Assembly: GCA_002404215.1 (NCBI GenBank)
Contig: DHJG01000123.1
Span: forward strand, 9,956 to 18,151
Direction: 5' to 3'
Length of the DNA: 8,196 nt
DNA from: Desulfosporosinus sp. UBA4726
GTDB taxonomy: Bacteria; Bacillota; Desulfitobacteriia; Desulfitobacteriales; Desulfitobacteriaceae
The first letter of the stretch is position 1, and the number at the start of each line of letters is the position of its first letter. This document shows positions 1 through 6,532 of the stretch, in pieces. Both the position numbers and the translations under genes were made by a program. The notes under the pieces were generated by a model. The model saw only the letters and a list, made by a program, of their open reading frames with translations, was not told the origin of the DNA and did no database searches.

Positions 1-101
1 GGCGAAACACTCACCCGTGTTTCGCCCCGCTCCCCAGAGACAGGAGCTTGAACGGTTAGTTTGCTCTGCGTCGTAAGACCGAGTGCTGTGTCACACAAGT
101 C
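1..101 (-). repeat. Dispersed RNA-like repeat, copy 1, at the 3' end of ffh (cut by window edge)
   Basis: This stretch matches 6723-6821 in the same orientation, with about six substitutions and one 2-nt indel (near 70-75). Read on the minus strand it begins GACTTGTGTGAC and ends, at the window edge, in a perfect 10-bp hairpin (1-10 with 17-26, loop of 6). Its internal GCTCC/GGAGC stem is also kept. The first bases of the repeat are in frame with ffh and provide its final Val codon and TGA stop. The element therefore adjoins or invades the gene end rather than sitting in a neutral spacer. Only the 5' part of the element is visible, because the rest lies before position 1. Confidence 0.93.
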
Positions 102-1449
102 GAGGTTTCTTGCCTTTTTTGCCTTTCTTCCCGAGCATACCCATCCCCGGTATTCCCATGCCAGCCGGGTTAGAGAATTGCTTCATCATTTTTTGCATTT
201 GTTCAAATTGTTTTAAGAGACGACCTACCTCTTGAACCGATGTTCCGCTTCCTTTGGCAATACGTTTTTTGCGGGAGTCTTTAATAACTGTCGGTTTGCG
301 GCGTTCTTCAGTCGTCATCGAACGAATGATGGCTTCAATATGAGCCGTATCTTTCTCGTCAATCTGCACATCTTTTAACTGTTTACCCACCCCAGGTATC
401 ATTTCCAAAATTGAAGAAAGCGGACCCATTTTCTTCATCTGCTGCATCTGTTCCAAGAAATCATCAAGAGTGAATTCCTGTTTACGCAGCTTTTGTTCCA
501 TTTCCTTCGTTTTTTTCTCGTCAAAAGATTCTTGAGCTTTCTCGATTAGGGTCAGAACATCACCCATACCTAATATACGGGAAGCCATGCGATCGGGATG
601 AAAGAGTTCCAGGGCGTCCATCTTTTCTCCCATCCCGACAAACTTAATTGTACAGCCCGTCACCGCTTTGATGGAAAGCGCAGCCCCGCCTCGCGTATCC
701 CCATCCAATTTCGAGAGAATAACTCCATCGAGTCCCAGATCATTGTGAAACGACTCCGCAACATTTACGGCATCCTGACCCGTCATTGCGTCTACAACTA
801 GTAAAATCTCGTGGGGTTTCACAGCTGCTTTGATTCCCTTTAGTTCACCCATTAGTTCTTCATTAATATGCAACCGGCCAGCCGTATCGATAATGACTAG
901 ATCTTGTCCATTCGAATTGGCGTGCTTGATGCTAGCTTTAGCAATTTCTACTGGATCTTCCTGCCCCATAGAAAACACTGGCACATTTAACTGTTCACCT
1001 AAGACCTGCAATTGCTTGATTGCAGCGGGACGGTATATATCACAGGCCACCAGCAACGGATGTTTGCCTTGTTTTTTCATCATATTTGCTAATTTTGCTG
1101 CATGGGTTGTTTTCCCAGCCCCTTGTAGACCAATTAATAGCACCACGGTTGGCGGTTTAGAAGCAATAAGAATCTTGCCTGTTGCGCCACCCATGAGCGT
1201 AATCATTTCTTCATGAACAATCTTAATAATATGCTGTGCGGGCGAAAGAGATTCTAAAACTTCCTGCCCAATTGAACGCTCTTTAACCTTAGCCACAAAG
1301 TCCTTGACCACTTTAAAGTTAACATCTGCCTCCAATAAAGCAACGCGAACTTCGCGCATAGCCTCGTTGACATCCGCTTCCTTTAATTTGCCTTTTCCTT
1401 TGAGCCGCTTAAATGTTTCTTGGAGTTTATCGCTTAGCCCTTGAAACAT
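91..1449 (-). CDS. ffh: Signal recognition particle GTPase Ffh (SRP54)
   Basis: Ffh is the protein subunit of the bacterial signal recognition particle. It binds signal peptides and SRP RNA through its M domain and docks on FtsY at the membrane in a GTP-dependent way. The 452-residue product shows the full order: helical N domain (about 1-95), G domain with P-loop GLQGAGKTT (107-115), DTAGRLH (188-194) and SKLDG (246-250), then a Met-rich M domain from about 300 with the RNA-binding region around EERRKPTVIKDSRKKRIAKG (381-400). Length is normal for the family. The ATG at 1449 follows a G-rich GGGGGCAGGT ribosome site. ylxM lies 110 nt upstream, the usual partner order. The oddity is the tail: after the basic KKGKKGKK stretch the protein ends PRLV, and the last codon and stop come from the dispersed repeat, so the native C-terminus may have been altered. 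Confidence 0.98.
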   Translation of the reverse strand: MFQGLSDKLQETFKRLKGKGKLKEADVNEAMREVRVALLEADVNFKVVKDFVAKVKERSIGQEVLESLSPAQHIIKIVHEEMITLMGGATGKILIASKPPTVVLLIGLQGAGKTTHAAKLANMMKKQGKHPLLVACDIYRPAAIKQLQVLGEQLNVPVFSMGQEDPVEIAKASIKHANSNGQDLVIIDTAGRLHINEELMGELKGIKAAVKPHEILLVVDAMTGQDAVNVAESFHNDLGLDGVILSKLDGDTRGGAALSIKAVTGCTIKFVGMGEKMDALELFHPDRMASRILGMGDVLTLIEKAQESFDEKKTKEMEQKLRKQEFTLDDFLEQMQQMKKMGPLSSILEMIPGVGKQLKDVQIDEKDTAHIEAIIRSMTTEERRKPTVIKDSRKKRIAKGSGTSVQEVGRLLKQFEQMQKMMKQFSNPAGMGIPGMGMLGKKGKKGKKPRLV

Positions 1450-1559
1450 ACCTGCCCCCGCTTTCGATTTGATCCACTTTCAAGACTCTCGTTTCTAAAG
1501 TTGGAGTTCCCTAAAGTTAAGTCAAAGACCCTGATTTCCGTTCTCTGACCGCTATATAC

Positions 1560-1928
1560 TTAGACAGCCGAGACAATGACATAAACATCATCGATCATAG
1601 TGTGTATTTGTTGATGACGCTCCCATGCAGTCTGACTGCTAAAATCCTGTTCCTTTAATTCTTCTAGTAAGGCTTGCACTTCCATCAATTTCTCACGTTC
1701 TGCCCAGAACCTCTGAAGAAGCCCTAATTTATCTTCATATTCCGTGAGGATTCGTTCTGTGCGCTTGAGTAAGTCGTGAATAGCCTGACGACTTATGTGT
1801 TCCACCTCGGCAATTTCGGCCAAGGAGAGATCCTGTTGATAATGAAGATCCCAGACATTTCTCTGCTTATCTGTAAGAAGTGGTCCATAAAAGTCTGCTA
1901 AGAGAGCCATCTTGGCGAGTTTTTCCAT
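1560..1928 (-). CDS. ylxM: YlxM family helix-turn-helix protein (UPF0122)
   Basis: This small protein of 122 residues belongs to the YlxM/p13 family, encoded beside ffh in many Firmicutes and thought to act with the SRP pathway. Its precise role is not settled. A sigma-70 region-4-like helix-turn-helix is visible at about residues 18-60: LLTDKQRNVWDLHYQQDLS, then the recognition-helix segment AEIAEVEHISRQAIHDLLKR. A charged coiled-coil-like half follows, rich in Glu, Leu and Gln. Length is slightly above the usual 105-115. The ATG at 1928 has a good AGGGGG site 5 nt upstream. A separate promoter and palindrome lie directly before it (1939-1994), so ylxM-ffh can be transcribed independently of the salvage genes. 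The 110-nt gap to ffh holds no clear terminator. Confidence 0.93.
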   Translation of the reverse strand: MEKLAKMALLADFYGPLLTDKQRNVWDLHYQQDLSLAEIAEVEHISRQAIHDLLKRTERILTEYEDKLGLLQRFWAEREKLMEVQALLEELKEQDFSSQTAWERHQQIHTMIDDVYVIVSAV

Positions 1929-1938
1929 GCCAACCCCC

Positions 1939-1960
1939 TGTAAAGTATTTTTACTTTACA
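1939..1960. promoter_or_regulatory. Perfect palindrome at the ylxM transcription start (possible operator or 5' hairpin)
   Basis: Two 9-base arms, TGTAAAGTA and TACTTTACA, flank a 4-base A/T loop without a mismatch. The palindrome begins at the predicted +1 of the ylxM promoter and ends at the G-run of the ribosome site. It could be a repressor operator overlapping the start site or a stabilising 5' mRNA hairpin next to the Shine-Dalgarno. No T-run follows on either strand, so it is not an intrinsic terminator. I do not recognise the regulator. Confidence 0.7.
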
Positions 1961-1965
1961 ACGGA

Positions 1966-1994
1966 ATTCTAGACTAAATTCTATGGTTTGTCAA
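1966..1994 (-). promoter_or_regulatory. Sigma-A type promoter of ylxM-ffh
   Basis: On the minus strand a perfect -35 TTGACA (1994 to 1989) is separated by exactly 17 nt from a -10 TAGAAT (1971 to 1966, five of six to consensus). The -35 box lies only 10 nt past the stop codon of the deaminase gene. Transcription would start near 1958-1960, about 30 nt before the ylxM start codon. Confidence 0.85.
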
Positions 1995-2004
1995 GGGAAA
2001 TTAC

Positions 2005-3306
2005 TTAACAGCTTAATTCTGTTGAAATCCGCTTCGCTCGAGTTTCAGCTTCTTGGCAAACTTTCTTTACATCCATCGTCAAAATTTTCCGTTCCTCCAT
2101 GAGAAATATACCATCCACCATGACTGTGCGCACGTCCCCAGCATGGGCGGAATAGACCAAGTGAGACGGAATACTAAAACGAGGATAGAAATGGGGTTGA
2201 TCCATATCCAACGTTATGAGATCTGCCTTGAAGCCAGGAGCAAGTATTCCGACGTCTTCTAATCCAAGCGTTTGAGCGCCACCAACTGTCGCCATTTTTA
2301 AAACTTCATAGGCTGGAAGTGCTGTTGAACTCACTCGGAGCTTTTGTTGGAATGCGGCCGAGCGCATCTCCCCGAAGAGGTCTAGATTATTATTACTTGA
2401 GGCACCGTCTGTTCCGAGTCCTACGATAACGCCTTTGCCCTGCAACTCGATAATAGGAGCGGTTCCACTGTTTAATTTCATGTTACTTTCTGCATTATGA
2501 GCGACACAGACGTGTTTGCGAGCCAGGATTTCCATATCTTCTGGTGTTAAGTGTACACAGTGCGCAGCCACAACATGTCCGCCAAAGAGCCCAAGCTCAT
2601 CCAACCACTGCACAGGAGTTTTCCCAAACTTTTCTTGTATTATGTTAATCTCATCCCGAGTCTCTGCCACGTGAATATGAATTCCTACACTCAGTCGATC
2701 TGCTTCTGCTTTTACTTTTTGTAGATACTCCCCGGAGCAAGTATAAGGAGCATGAGGGCCAAACATGATTTTAACTCGCCCCTTACCAGCTCCGTGATAA
2801 CGCTCGACTAAATCGATACTCTCTTGGAAAGCCTGCTCACCATTTGGACCATTTCCGATCAGTCCTCGGGATAGAACAGCACGTGTGCCGGCCTTGAGTA
2901 CCGCTTCCGCAACTTGATCCATTGAAGCATACATATCAAGCATGGTGGTGGTTCCGGAGCGAATCATTTCGCAAAGCGCCAAAGCCGTCCCCCAATAAAT
3001 GTCCTCGTCTGTCAATTTTTCTTCGAAAGGCCATACCTTCTCATTGAGCCAAGGCATCAGCGGCAGATCATCCGCATAGCTCCTAAGTAGGGTCATGGCT
3101 GCGTGAGTATGAGTGTTAATTAAGCCGGGCATGAGCACATCATTTGGCAAATCTAAAATCCGATCGGGCACGAACCCTGACGGAGCAGAACCTCGCTCCC
3201 CTACCGAAAGAATTCGATCGTCAACTATGGTGATTTCTCCTTGGGGATAAAACACATCCGGTCCAGTCATCGGCAAAACCATGGCTCGAATTAAAATCTT
3301 AGACAT
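2005..3306 (-). CDS. mtaD: 5-methylthioadenosine/S-adenosylhomocysteine deaminase (amidohydrolase)
   Basis: This metal-dependent deaminase of the amidohydrolase superfamily removes the 6-amino group of adenosyl compounds such as 5'-methylthioadenosine, S-adenosylhomocysteine or 5'-deoxyadenosine. Motifs, numbered from the chosen start: PGLINTHTHAAM with metal ligands H66 and H68, HIHVAET with H212 and E215, AHCVH with H249, and GLGTDGASSNN with catalytic/metal D300. Length (433) is typical. The start was moved from the ATG at 3315 to the ATG at 3306: AGGAG (3316-3320) directly abuts the first ATG but lies an ideal 9 nt from the second, giving MSKILIRAMVLPMTG. It sits 37 nt after mtnA. With mtnP and mtnA the likely main substrate is methylthioadenosine, but S-adenosylhomocysteine or 5'-deoxyadenosine cannot be excluded from sequence. 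Confidence 0.93.
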   Translation of the reverse strand: MSKILIRAMVLPMTGPDVFYPQGEITIVDDRILSVGERGSAPSGFVPDRILDLPNDVLMPGLINTHTHAAMTLLRSYADDLPLMPWLNEKVWPFEEKLTDEDIYWGTALALCEMIRSGTTTMLDMYASMDQVAEAVLKAGTRAVLSRGLIGNGPNGEQAFQESIDLVERYHGAGKGRVKIMFGPHAPYTCSGEYLQKVKAEADRLSVGIHIHVAETRDEINIIQEKFGKTPVQWLDELGLFGGHVVAAHCVHLTPEDMEILARKHVCVAHNAESNMKLNSGTAPIIELQGKGVIVGLGTDGASSNNNLDLFGEMRSAAFQQKLRVSSTALPAYEVLKMATVGGAQTLGLEDVGILAPGFKADLITLDMDQPHFYPRFSIPSHLVYSAHAGDVRTVMVDGIFLMEERKILTMDVKKVCQEAETRAKRISTELSC

Positions 3307-3315
3307 ACTCTTCAT

Positions 3316-3320
3316 CTCCT
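3316..3320 (-). promoter_or_regulatory. Ribosome binding site deciding the deaminase start
   Basis: AGGAG on the minus strand is immediately followed by an ATG (3315), too close to be used, and lies 9 nt before a second in-frame ATG (3306). Spacing therefore favours the downstream start and a protein three residues shorter. Confidence 0.75.
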
Positions 3321-3343
3321 AATAGAACTGCACTCTCCAAAGT

Positions 3344-4381
3344 TTAGGATCGCACCATCAATTTAAGAAGGTTAACTGAATAAGGCGCGGTCACTATCCC
3401 TTTTTCCGTAATAATTCCAGTAATATATTTCGCCGGAGTGACGTCAAAAGCCGGATTATAAACATTGACTTCCGCAGGCGCGATCGACACTCCAAAGCAC
3501 TCTCGCATTTCCTTGGCTGGCCGTTCTTCTATCGGTATTTCTTGGCCAGTTGCTACTTTTAGATCAATGGTAGAGGTCGGAGCAGCTACATAAAAAGGAA
3601 TGCCGTGAGCTTGGGCTAAGACCGCTACAGAATAGGTCCCGATTTTGTTTGCTGTATCTCCATTTGCCGCGATTCGGTCCGCTCCCACAATCACGAGGTC
3701 AACCTTACCTAGTTGCATTAAGTATCCAGCCATATTATCTGCAATCAGGGTTACCGGAATTTTATCTCGTAGGAGTTCCAACGTTGTTAAACGTGCCCCC
3801 TGTAATAAAGGTCGTGTTTCATCTGCATATACATGAATCGTCTTACCCGCCTCATGAGCCGCTCGAATAACGCCAAGGGCGGTTCCATACTCTACGGTGG
3901 CTAAGGCTCCTGCGTTACAATGGGTCAAAATATTAGCCTTGGCTGGGACGATCTCATTGCCGTTCTCCCCTATAAGGCGATTCATGCGGCGATCATCCTC
4001 GGCGATGCGACCCGCTTCCTCAATTAAAATCTGCCGCACCTCATCTAAATCTTCGACATCCCAGCATTCGCGCAATCGATCTTCCATGCGCCTAAGTGCC
4101 CAAAACAAATTGACCGCCGTGGGCCTAGTTTCAGCCAATCTGGCTTGTACCTCTTCCATGTAAGTGGGTAGCCCATCTATAGTCCCCTCGTACTCTAACG
4201 CTCCTAAGGCAAATCCATAAGCAGCTGCTGCCCCAATAGCAGGCGCACCGCGTACTTCCATGTGTTTAATAGCCTCAGCCACATCCTTATAAGACATTGC
4301 ATTCCGATATACAGTTTCTACTGGAAGCTTGCTCTGATCTAATATTCGCAAGGATTTTCCAAGCCATTCAATCGATTTCAT
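3344..4381 (-). CDS. mtnA: S-methyl-5-thioribose-1-phosphate isomerase
   Basis: MtnA converts 5-methylthioribose-1-phosphate, an aldose, to 5-methylthioribulose-1-phosphate in the methionine salvage pathway; it is a cytosolic member of the eIF2B-related isomerase family. The 345-residue product has the expected signatures: RGAPAIGAAAAYG (44-56), THCNAGALAT (153-162) with catalytic Cys155, DETRPLLQGARLT (187-199), and GADRIAANGDTANKIGTY (233-250) with catalytic Asp235. These match Cys160 and Asp240 of the Bacillus enzyme. The ATG at 4381 follows an AAAGGCGG-type site. The gene starts 15 nt after mtnP and is followed by the deaminase, so three salvage steps are co-transcribed. The later salvage enzymes (mtnB, mtnW, mtnX, mtnD) are not in this window, so the fate of the product is unknown. 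Confidence 0.97.
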   Translation of the reverse strand: MKSIEWLGKSLRILDQSKLPVETVYRNAMSYKDVAEAIKHMEVRGAPAIGAAAAYGFALGALEYEGTIDGLPTYMEEVQARLAETRPTAVNLFWALRRMEDRLRECWDVEDLDEVRQILIEEAGRIAEDDRRMNRLIGENGNEIVPAKANILTHCNAGALATVEYGTALGVIRAAHEAGKTIHVYADETRPLLQGARLTTLELLRDKIPVTLIADNMAGYLMQLGKVDLVIVGADRIAANGDTANKIGTYSVAVLAQAHGIPFYVAAPTSTIDLKVATGQEIPIEERPAKEMRECFGVSIAPAEVNVYNPAFDVTPAKYITGIITEKGIVTAPYSVNLLKLMVRS

Positions 4382-4396
4382 CGTCCCACCGCCTTT

Positions 4397-5182
4397 CTAA
4401 AACTTACCTACTTCTTCATTGGCTGAGGCACATAGACAACTTTGACTGGGAGTCCATAACTCAAAGGTCGCTTGAATGAGCTGTGCGACCTTAACACTTA
4501 GAACTTTCATACTCTCCATTACTTCTGCATGGGTTAACGGATGCTTTGCAATTCCGGCCGCTTCATTCGTGACCATTCCGATGGAGGCGTAGCACATCCC
4601 AAGCTCTCGAGCCAGAACGACTTCCGGGACGCTCGTCATTCCGACAAGATCAGCCCCAAGGCGTTGAAACATCCGAATCTCAGCAGGAGTTTCAAAACGC
4701 GGACCTTCTGTACAGACATAACATGCCCCATTCTTAACTGGAAGTCCAAGCTGCTCTGAAGCGTTCATCACAACCCGCCGCACAGCGGAACAATAGGGTT
4801 CTGTCATATCTACATGGAGTACCCCCTGTTTCCCACCTTCGTAAAATGTCTGCGGCCGACTTTTAGTAAAATCGAGAAACTGATCTAGCAGTACTAAATC
4901 ACCTAACCAAAAATTAGAGGACAAAGAACCGACAGCAGCTGTCGCAAGAATCTTGCGTACTCCAAGTTCATGTATCGCCCAAATGTTAGCCCTGTAATTC
5001 ACGAGATGGGGAGGTGTAGCGTGATCACGTCCATGTCGGTTTATGAAAACAATTTCACTATTTGTGAATTTACCAACAACAGCTTCAACCGGACCAAAGG
5101 GAGTTTCTATCGTGATAAAACGTTGTTCCGCCAGCTTAAAGTGCTCAACTCCAGTTCCCCCTATAAGTGCATAGTGTATCAG
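4397..5182 (-). CDS. mtnP: MTAP-family phosphorylase, probably 6-oxopurine type (methylthioinosine phosphorylase)
   Basis: This phosphorylase of the MTAP branch of PNP/UDP family 2 cleaves a 5'-modified purine nucleoside with phosphate to base and (methylthio)ribose-1-phosphate. Residues counted from the chosen start: IGGTG (7-11), NRHGRDH (48-54), EGPRFETPAEIRMF (159-172), MTSVPEVVLARE (182-193) and TNEAAG (205-210). In adenine-specific MTAP the last motif reads TDYDCW, with two Asp contacting adenine. Here they are Asn206 and Ala208, as in enzymes acting on 6-oxopurines, which fits the deaminase encoded two genes on. The frame is open further upstream, to 5281, but that part overlaps ftsY and lacks family homology. 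AGGAGG (5190-5195) lies 7 nt before a CTG at 5182, whose CTGA overlaps the ftsY TGA stop. This gives 261 residues, the family length, and an N-terminus IHYALIGGTG. The CTG start is inferred; the ATT at 5185 is the alternative. Confidence 0.9.
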   Translation of the reverse strand: MIHYALIGGTGVEHFKLAEQRFITIETPFGPVEAVVGKFTNSEIVFINRHGRDHATPPHLVNYRANIWAIHELGVRKILATAAVGSLSSNFWLGDLVLLDQFLDFTKSRPQTFYEGGKQGVLHVDMTEPYCSAVRRVVMNASEQLGLPVKNGACYVCTEGPRFETPAEIRMFQRLGADLVGMTSVPEVVLARELGMCYASIGMVTNEAAGIAKHPLTHAEVMESMKVLSVKVAQLIQATFELWTPSQSCLCASANEEVGKF

Positions 5183-6114
5183 AATTGTTCCTCCTCGTCT
5201 GGCCGACCAAAGAGTGCCGCTGCAAAATCCTTGGGAACAAACGGCCTTAGATCTTCCATTGCCTCTCCAATTCCAATCCATTTTACAGGAATTTGGGTTT
5301 CTCCTTGAATTCCCAACACAACGCCACCTTTGGCAGTCCCATCCAACTTTGTTAGGACAATCCCCGTTACCCCGGCAACTTCCTGAAAAAGCTTAGCTTG
5401 TTGCAGAGCATTCTGACCTGTCGTAGCATCCAACACGAGTAACACTTCATGAGGTGCCCCCGGAATTTCACGTTCAATTACCCGCTTGACCTTCCGCAAT
5501 TCTTCCATCAAGTTCACTTTATTGTGGAGGCGTCCCGCGGTGTCCACAATAACAACGTCAATATTACGAGACTTTGCAGCTTGTACTGCATCATAGGCCA
5601 CTGCTGCCGGATCTGCACCTTCCCGCTGTTTGATAACCTCTACCCCAGAACGTTCTCCCCAAACCTCTAGTTGATCAATAGCCGCTGCCCGAAAAGTATC
5701 CCCAGCAGCCATGATAACCCGTTTCCCGTCTTTTTTGAACCGGTTAGCAAGTTTGCCGATCGTGGTCGTTTTGCCAACCCCATTAACCCCAACCACGAGT
5801 ATAACACTCGGACCTTGCTCCGCGAAGGTGACTGTCTCTTCTTCTCCCAATAACTCCGCGATCAATTCTTGCAGAACCAAAGTAAGCTGACTCGGATCCG
5901 CTATTTTCCGCTGTTTAGCTTCTTTGCGCAAGCGTTCAACCAATTGGAAGGAGGTAGTGACACCGACATCTGAACGAATCAACACCTCTTCTAATTCCTC
6001 ATATAACTCTTCATCTATTTTCTTGCGGCCCGTAAAAACCTGTTCAATCTTTCCTACAAAATTTTCCCGTGTTTTTGTAAGACCTTCTTTAAGCTTTGCG
6101 AAAAATCCTGCCAC
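5179..6114 (-). CDS. ftsY: Signal recognition particle receptor FtsY
   Basis: FtsY is the membrane-associated SRP receptor GTPase that pairs with Ffh to deliver ribosome-nascent chain complexes to the Sec translocon. The 311-residue product is a compact NG-domain form with almost no acidic A domain, as usual in Firmicutes. The N-terminal amphipathic stretch MAGFFAKLKEGLTKTREN could bind lipid. Motifs: GVNGVGKTTTIGKLA (109-123), GDTFRAAAIDQLEVW (138-152), DTAGRLHNK (191-199), TKLDGTAKGG (255-264) and GIGEAMEDLRPF (281-292). The start is GTG at 6114, preceded by an AGAGGA site about 10 nt away. smc lies upstream but is separated by 710 nt of repeat-rich DNA, where many relatives keep the two genes close. 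I see no convincing promoter in the 132 nt before it. Its TGA stop overlaps the mtnP start. Confidence 0.97.
   Translation of the reverse strand: MAGFFAKLKEGLTKTRENFVGKIEQVFTGRKKIDEELYEELEEVLIRSDVGVTTSFQLVERLRKEAKQRKIADPSQLTLVLQELIAELLGEEETVTFAEQGPSVILVVGVNGVGKTTTIGKLANRFKKDGKRVIMAAGDTFRAAAIDQLEVWGERSGVEVIKQREGADPAAVAYDAVQAAKSRNIDVVIVDTAGRLHNKVNLMEELRKVKRVIEREIPGAPHEVLLVLDATTGQNALQQAKLFQEVAGVTGIVLTKLDGTAKGGVVLGIQGETQIPVKWIGIGEAMEDLRPFVPKDFAAALFGRPDEEEQF
5190..5195 (-). promoter_or_regulatory. Strong ribosome site for mtnP inside the ftsY 3' end
   Basis: A perfect AGGAGG on the minus strand lies within the last ftsY codons (Asp-Glu-Glu-Glu region). It is 7 nt from CTG (5182) and 4 nt from ATT (5185). 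No ATG, GTG or TTG lies in the mtnP frame near it, which points to a rare start codon with CTGA stop-start coupling to ftsY. Confidence 0.75.
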
Positions 6115-6246
6115 TATTTTAACATCCTCTCAAAGTCATAGTCGAGGTTCCAAAACTAAATACAAGACTAGAATATCATAGCGCACCATGCATTGCACAT
6201 TTTTCCACTCTAAGCACTAGGACGTAATATGCACAACAAAAGAAAA

Positions 6247-6384
6247 TTATTGACCTATGTTGGTTATTGTATCAGGCACCCCAACTTGTTTAGCAACCTT
6301 ATGTAAAGTTAGATTTATACGTGCAATATCACTGCGCATCTGACTAATAATACTTAGTATAATCATAAAAAATCCGGCTCCCAT
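6247..6384 (-). CDS. Small single-span membrane peptide, possibly frameshifted or decaying
   Basis: From the ATG at 6384 the frame encodes 45 residues: a hydrophobic stretch MGAGFFMIILSIIS, then a polar amphipathic part with RSDIARINLTL and KVAKQVGVPD. Other possible starts are a TTG at 6393 and an ATG at 6366 (GGGAG 11 nt upstream). The layout of one membrane helix followed by a KxAxQxGVPD-like helix resembles small membrane proteins common in Clostridia; this is a recollection of pattern, not a named family. Upstream, an ATG at 6410 has a well-spaced AGGTG site and encodes MDNTIVWLLWEPDFL in another frame, stopping at 6363. One extra T in the six-T run near 6367-6372 would join it to this ORF and give a 54-residue protein with a longer hydrophobic N-terminal half. 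It could be a broken gene, an overlapping pair or chance. Confidence 0.45.
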   Translation of the reverse strand: MGAGFFMIILSIISQMRSDIARINLTLHKVAKQVGVPDTITNIGQ

Positions 6385-6419
6385 AACAGCCAAACAATTG
6401 TATTATCCATATACTCTCA

Positions 6420-6424
6420 CACCT
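6420..6424 (-). promoter_or_regulatory. Possible ribosome site for the small ORF at 6410
   Basis: AGGTG on the minus strand lies 9 nt before the ATG at 6410 that begins the 15-codon frame MDNTIVWLLWEPDFL. It supports the view that the original start of the small membrane protein is at 6410 and that the present frame is broken downstream. Confidence 0.4.
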
Positions 6425-6450
6425 GCATCCTTGATAGCCAACTAGAGTCA

Positions 6451-6531
6451 GACGCCGCACATGAAATGTGCCGTCTCTCAGCGCAAGTAGGGACGATTCT
6501 TGCTTGCATACAAGTCCCTTCTCGCGACGTC
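6451..6531 (-). repeat. Tandem degenerate unit 2, ending in a bulged hairpin
   Basis: On the minus strand this 81-nt unit starts GACGTCGCG (6531 to 6523) and ends in a hairpin (6475 to 6451). The hairpin has a lower stem GACG/CGTC, a 2-nt bulge GG and an upper stem GCACA/TGTGC with loop TTTCA. Unit 1, directly before it, begins with the same nine bases and ends in the same hairpin type (20 of 25 bases identical). Between the shared ends the two units are poorly conserved. Unit 2 also has AGGGAC/GTCCCT arms (6519-6514 and 6495-6490) enclosing a small CTTG/CAAG hairpin. Confidence 0.75.
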
Positions 6532-6532
6532 C

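Noticed and set aside
598..1216. Plus-strand open frames opposite ffh
   Set aside because: They mirror the G-domain coding sequence on the other strand; no ribosome sites or protein features.
1450..1559. Regulatory element or terminator between ylxM and ffh
   Set aside because: Only a weak interrupted ACTTT/AAAGT pairing is present, without a T-run; nothing supportable.
3307..3315. Deaminase start at the first ATG (3315)
   Set aside because: The AGGAG site directly abuts this ATG; the ATG at 3306 has correct spacing.
5183..5281. N-terminal extension of MtnP from an upstream ATG
   Set aside because: These 33 codons lie inside ftsY, do not resemble the MTAP family, and would place the strong AGGAGG site inside the gene.
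6115..6246. Promoter for ftsY in its 132-nt leader
   Set aside because: TATGAT near 6187-6182 could be a -10 box, but no acceptable -35 lies at 16-18 nt, so I do not call it.
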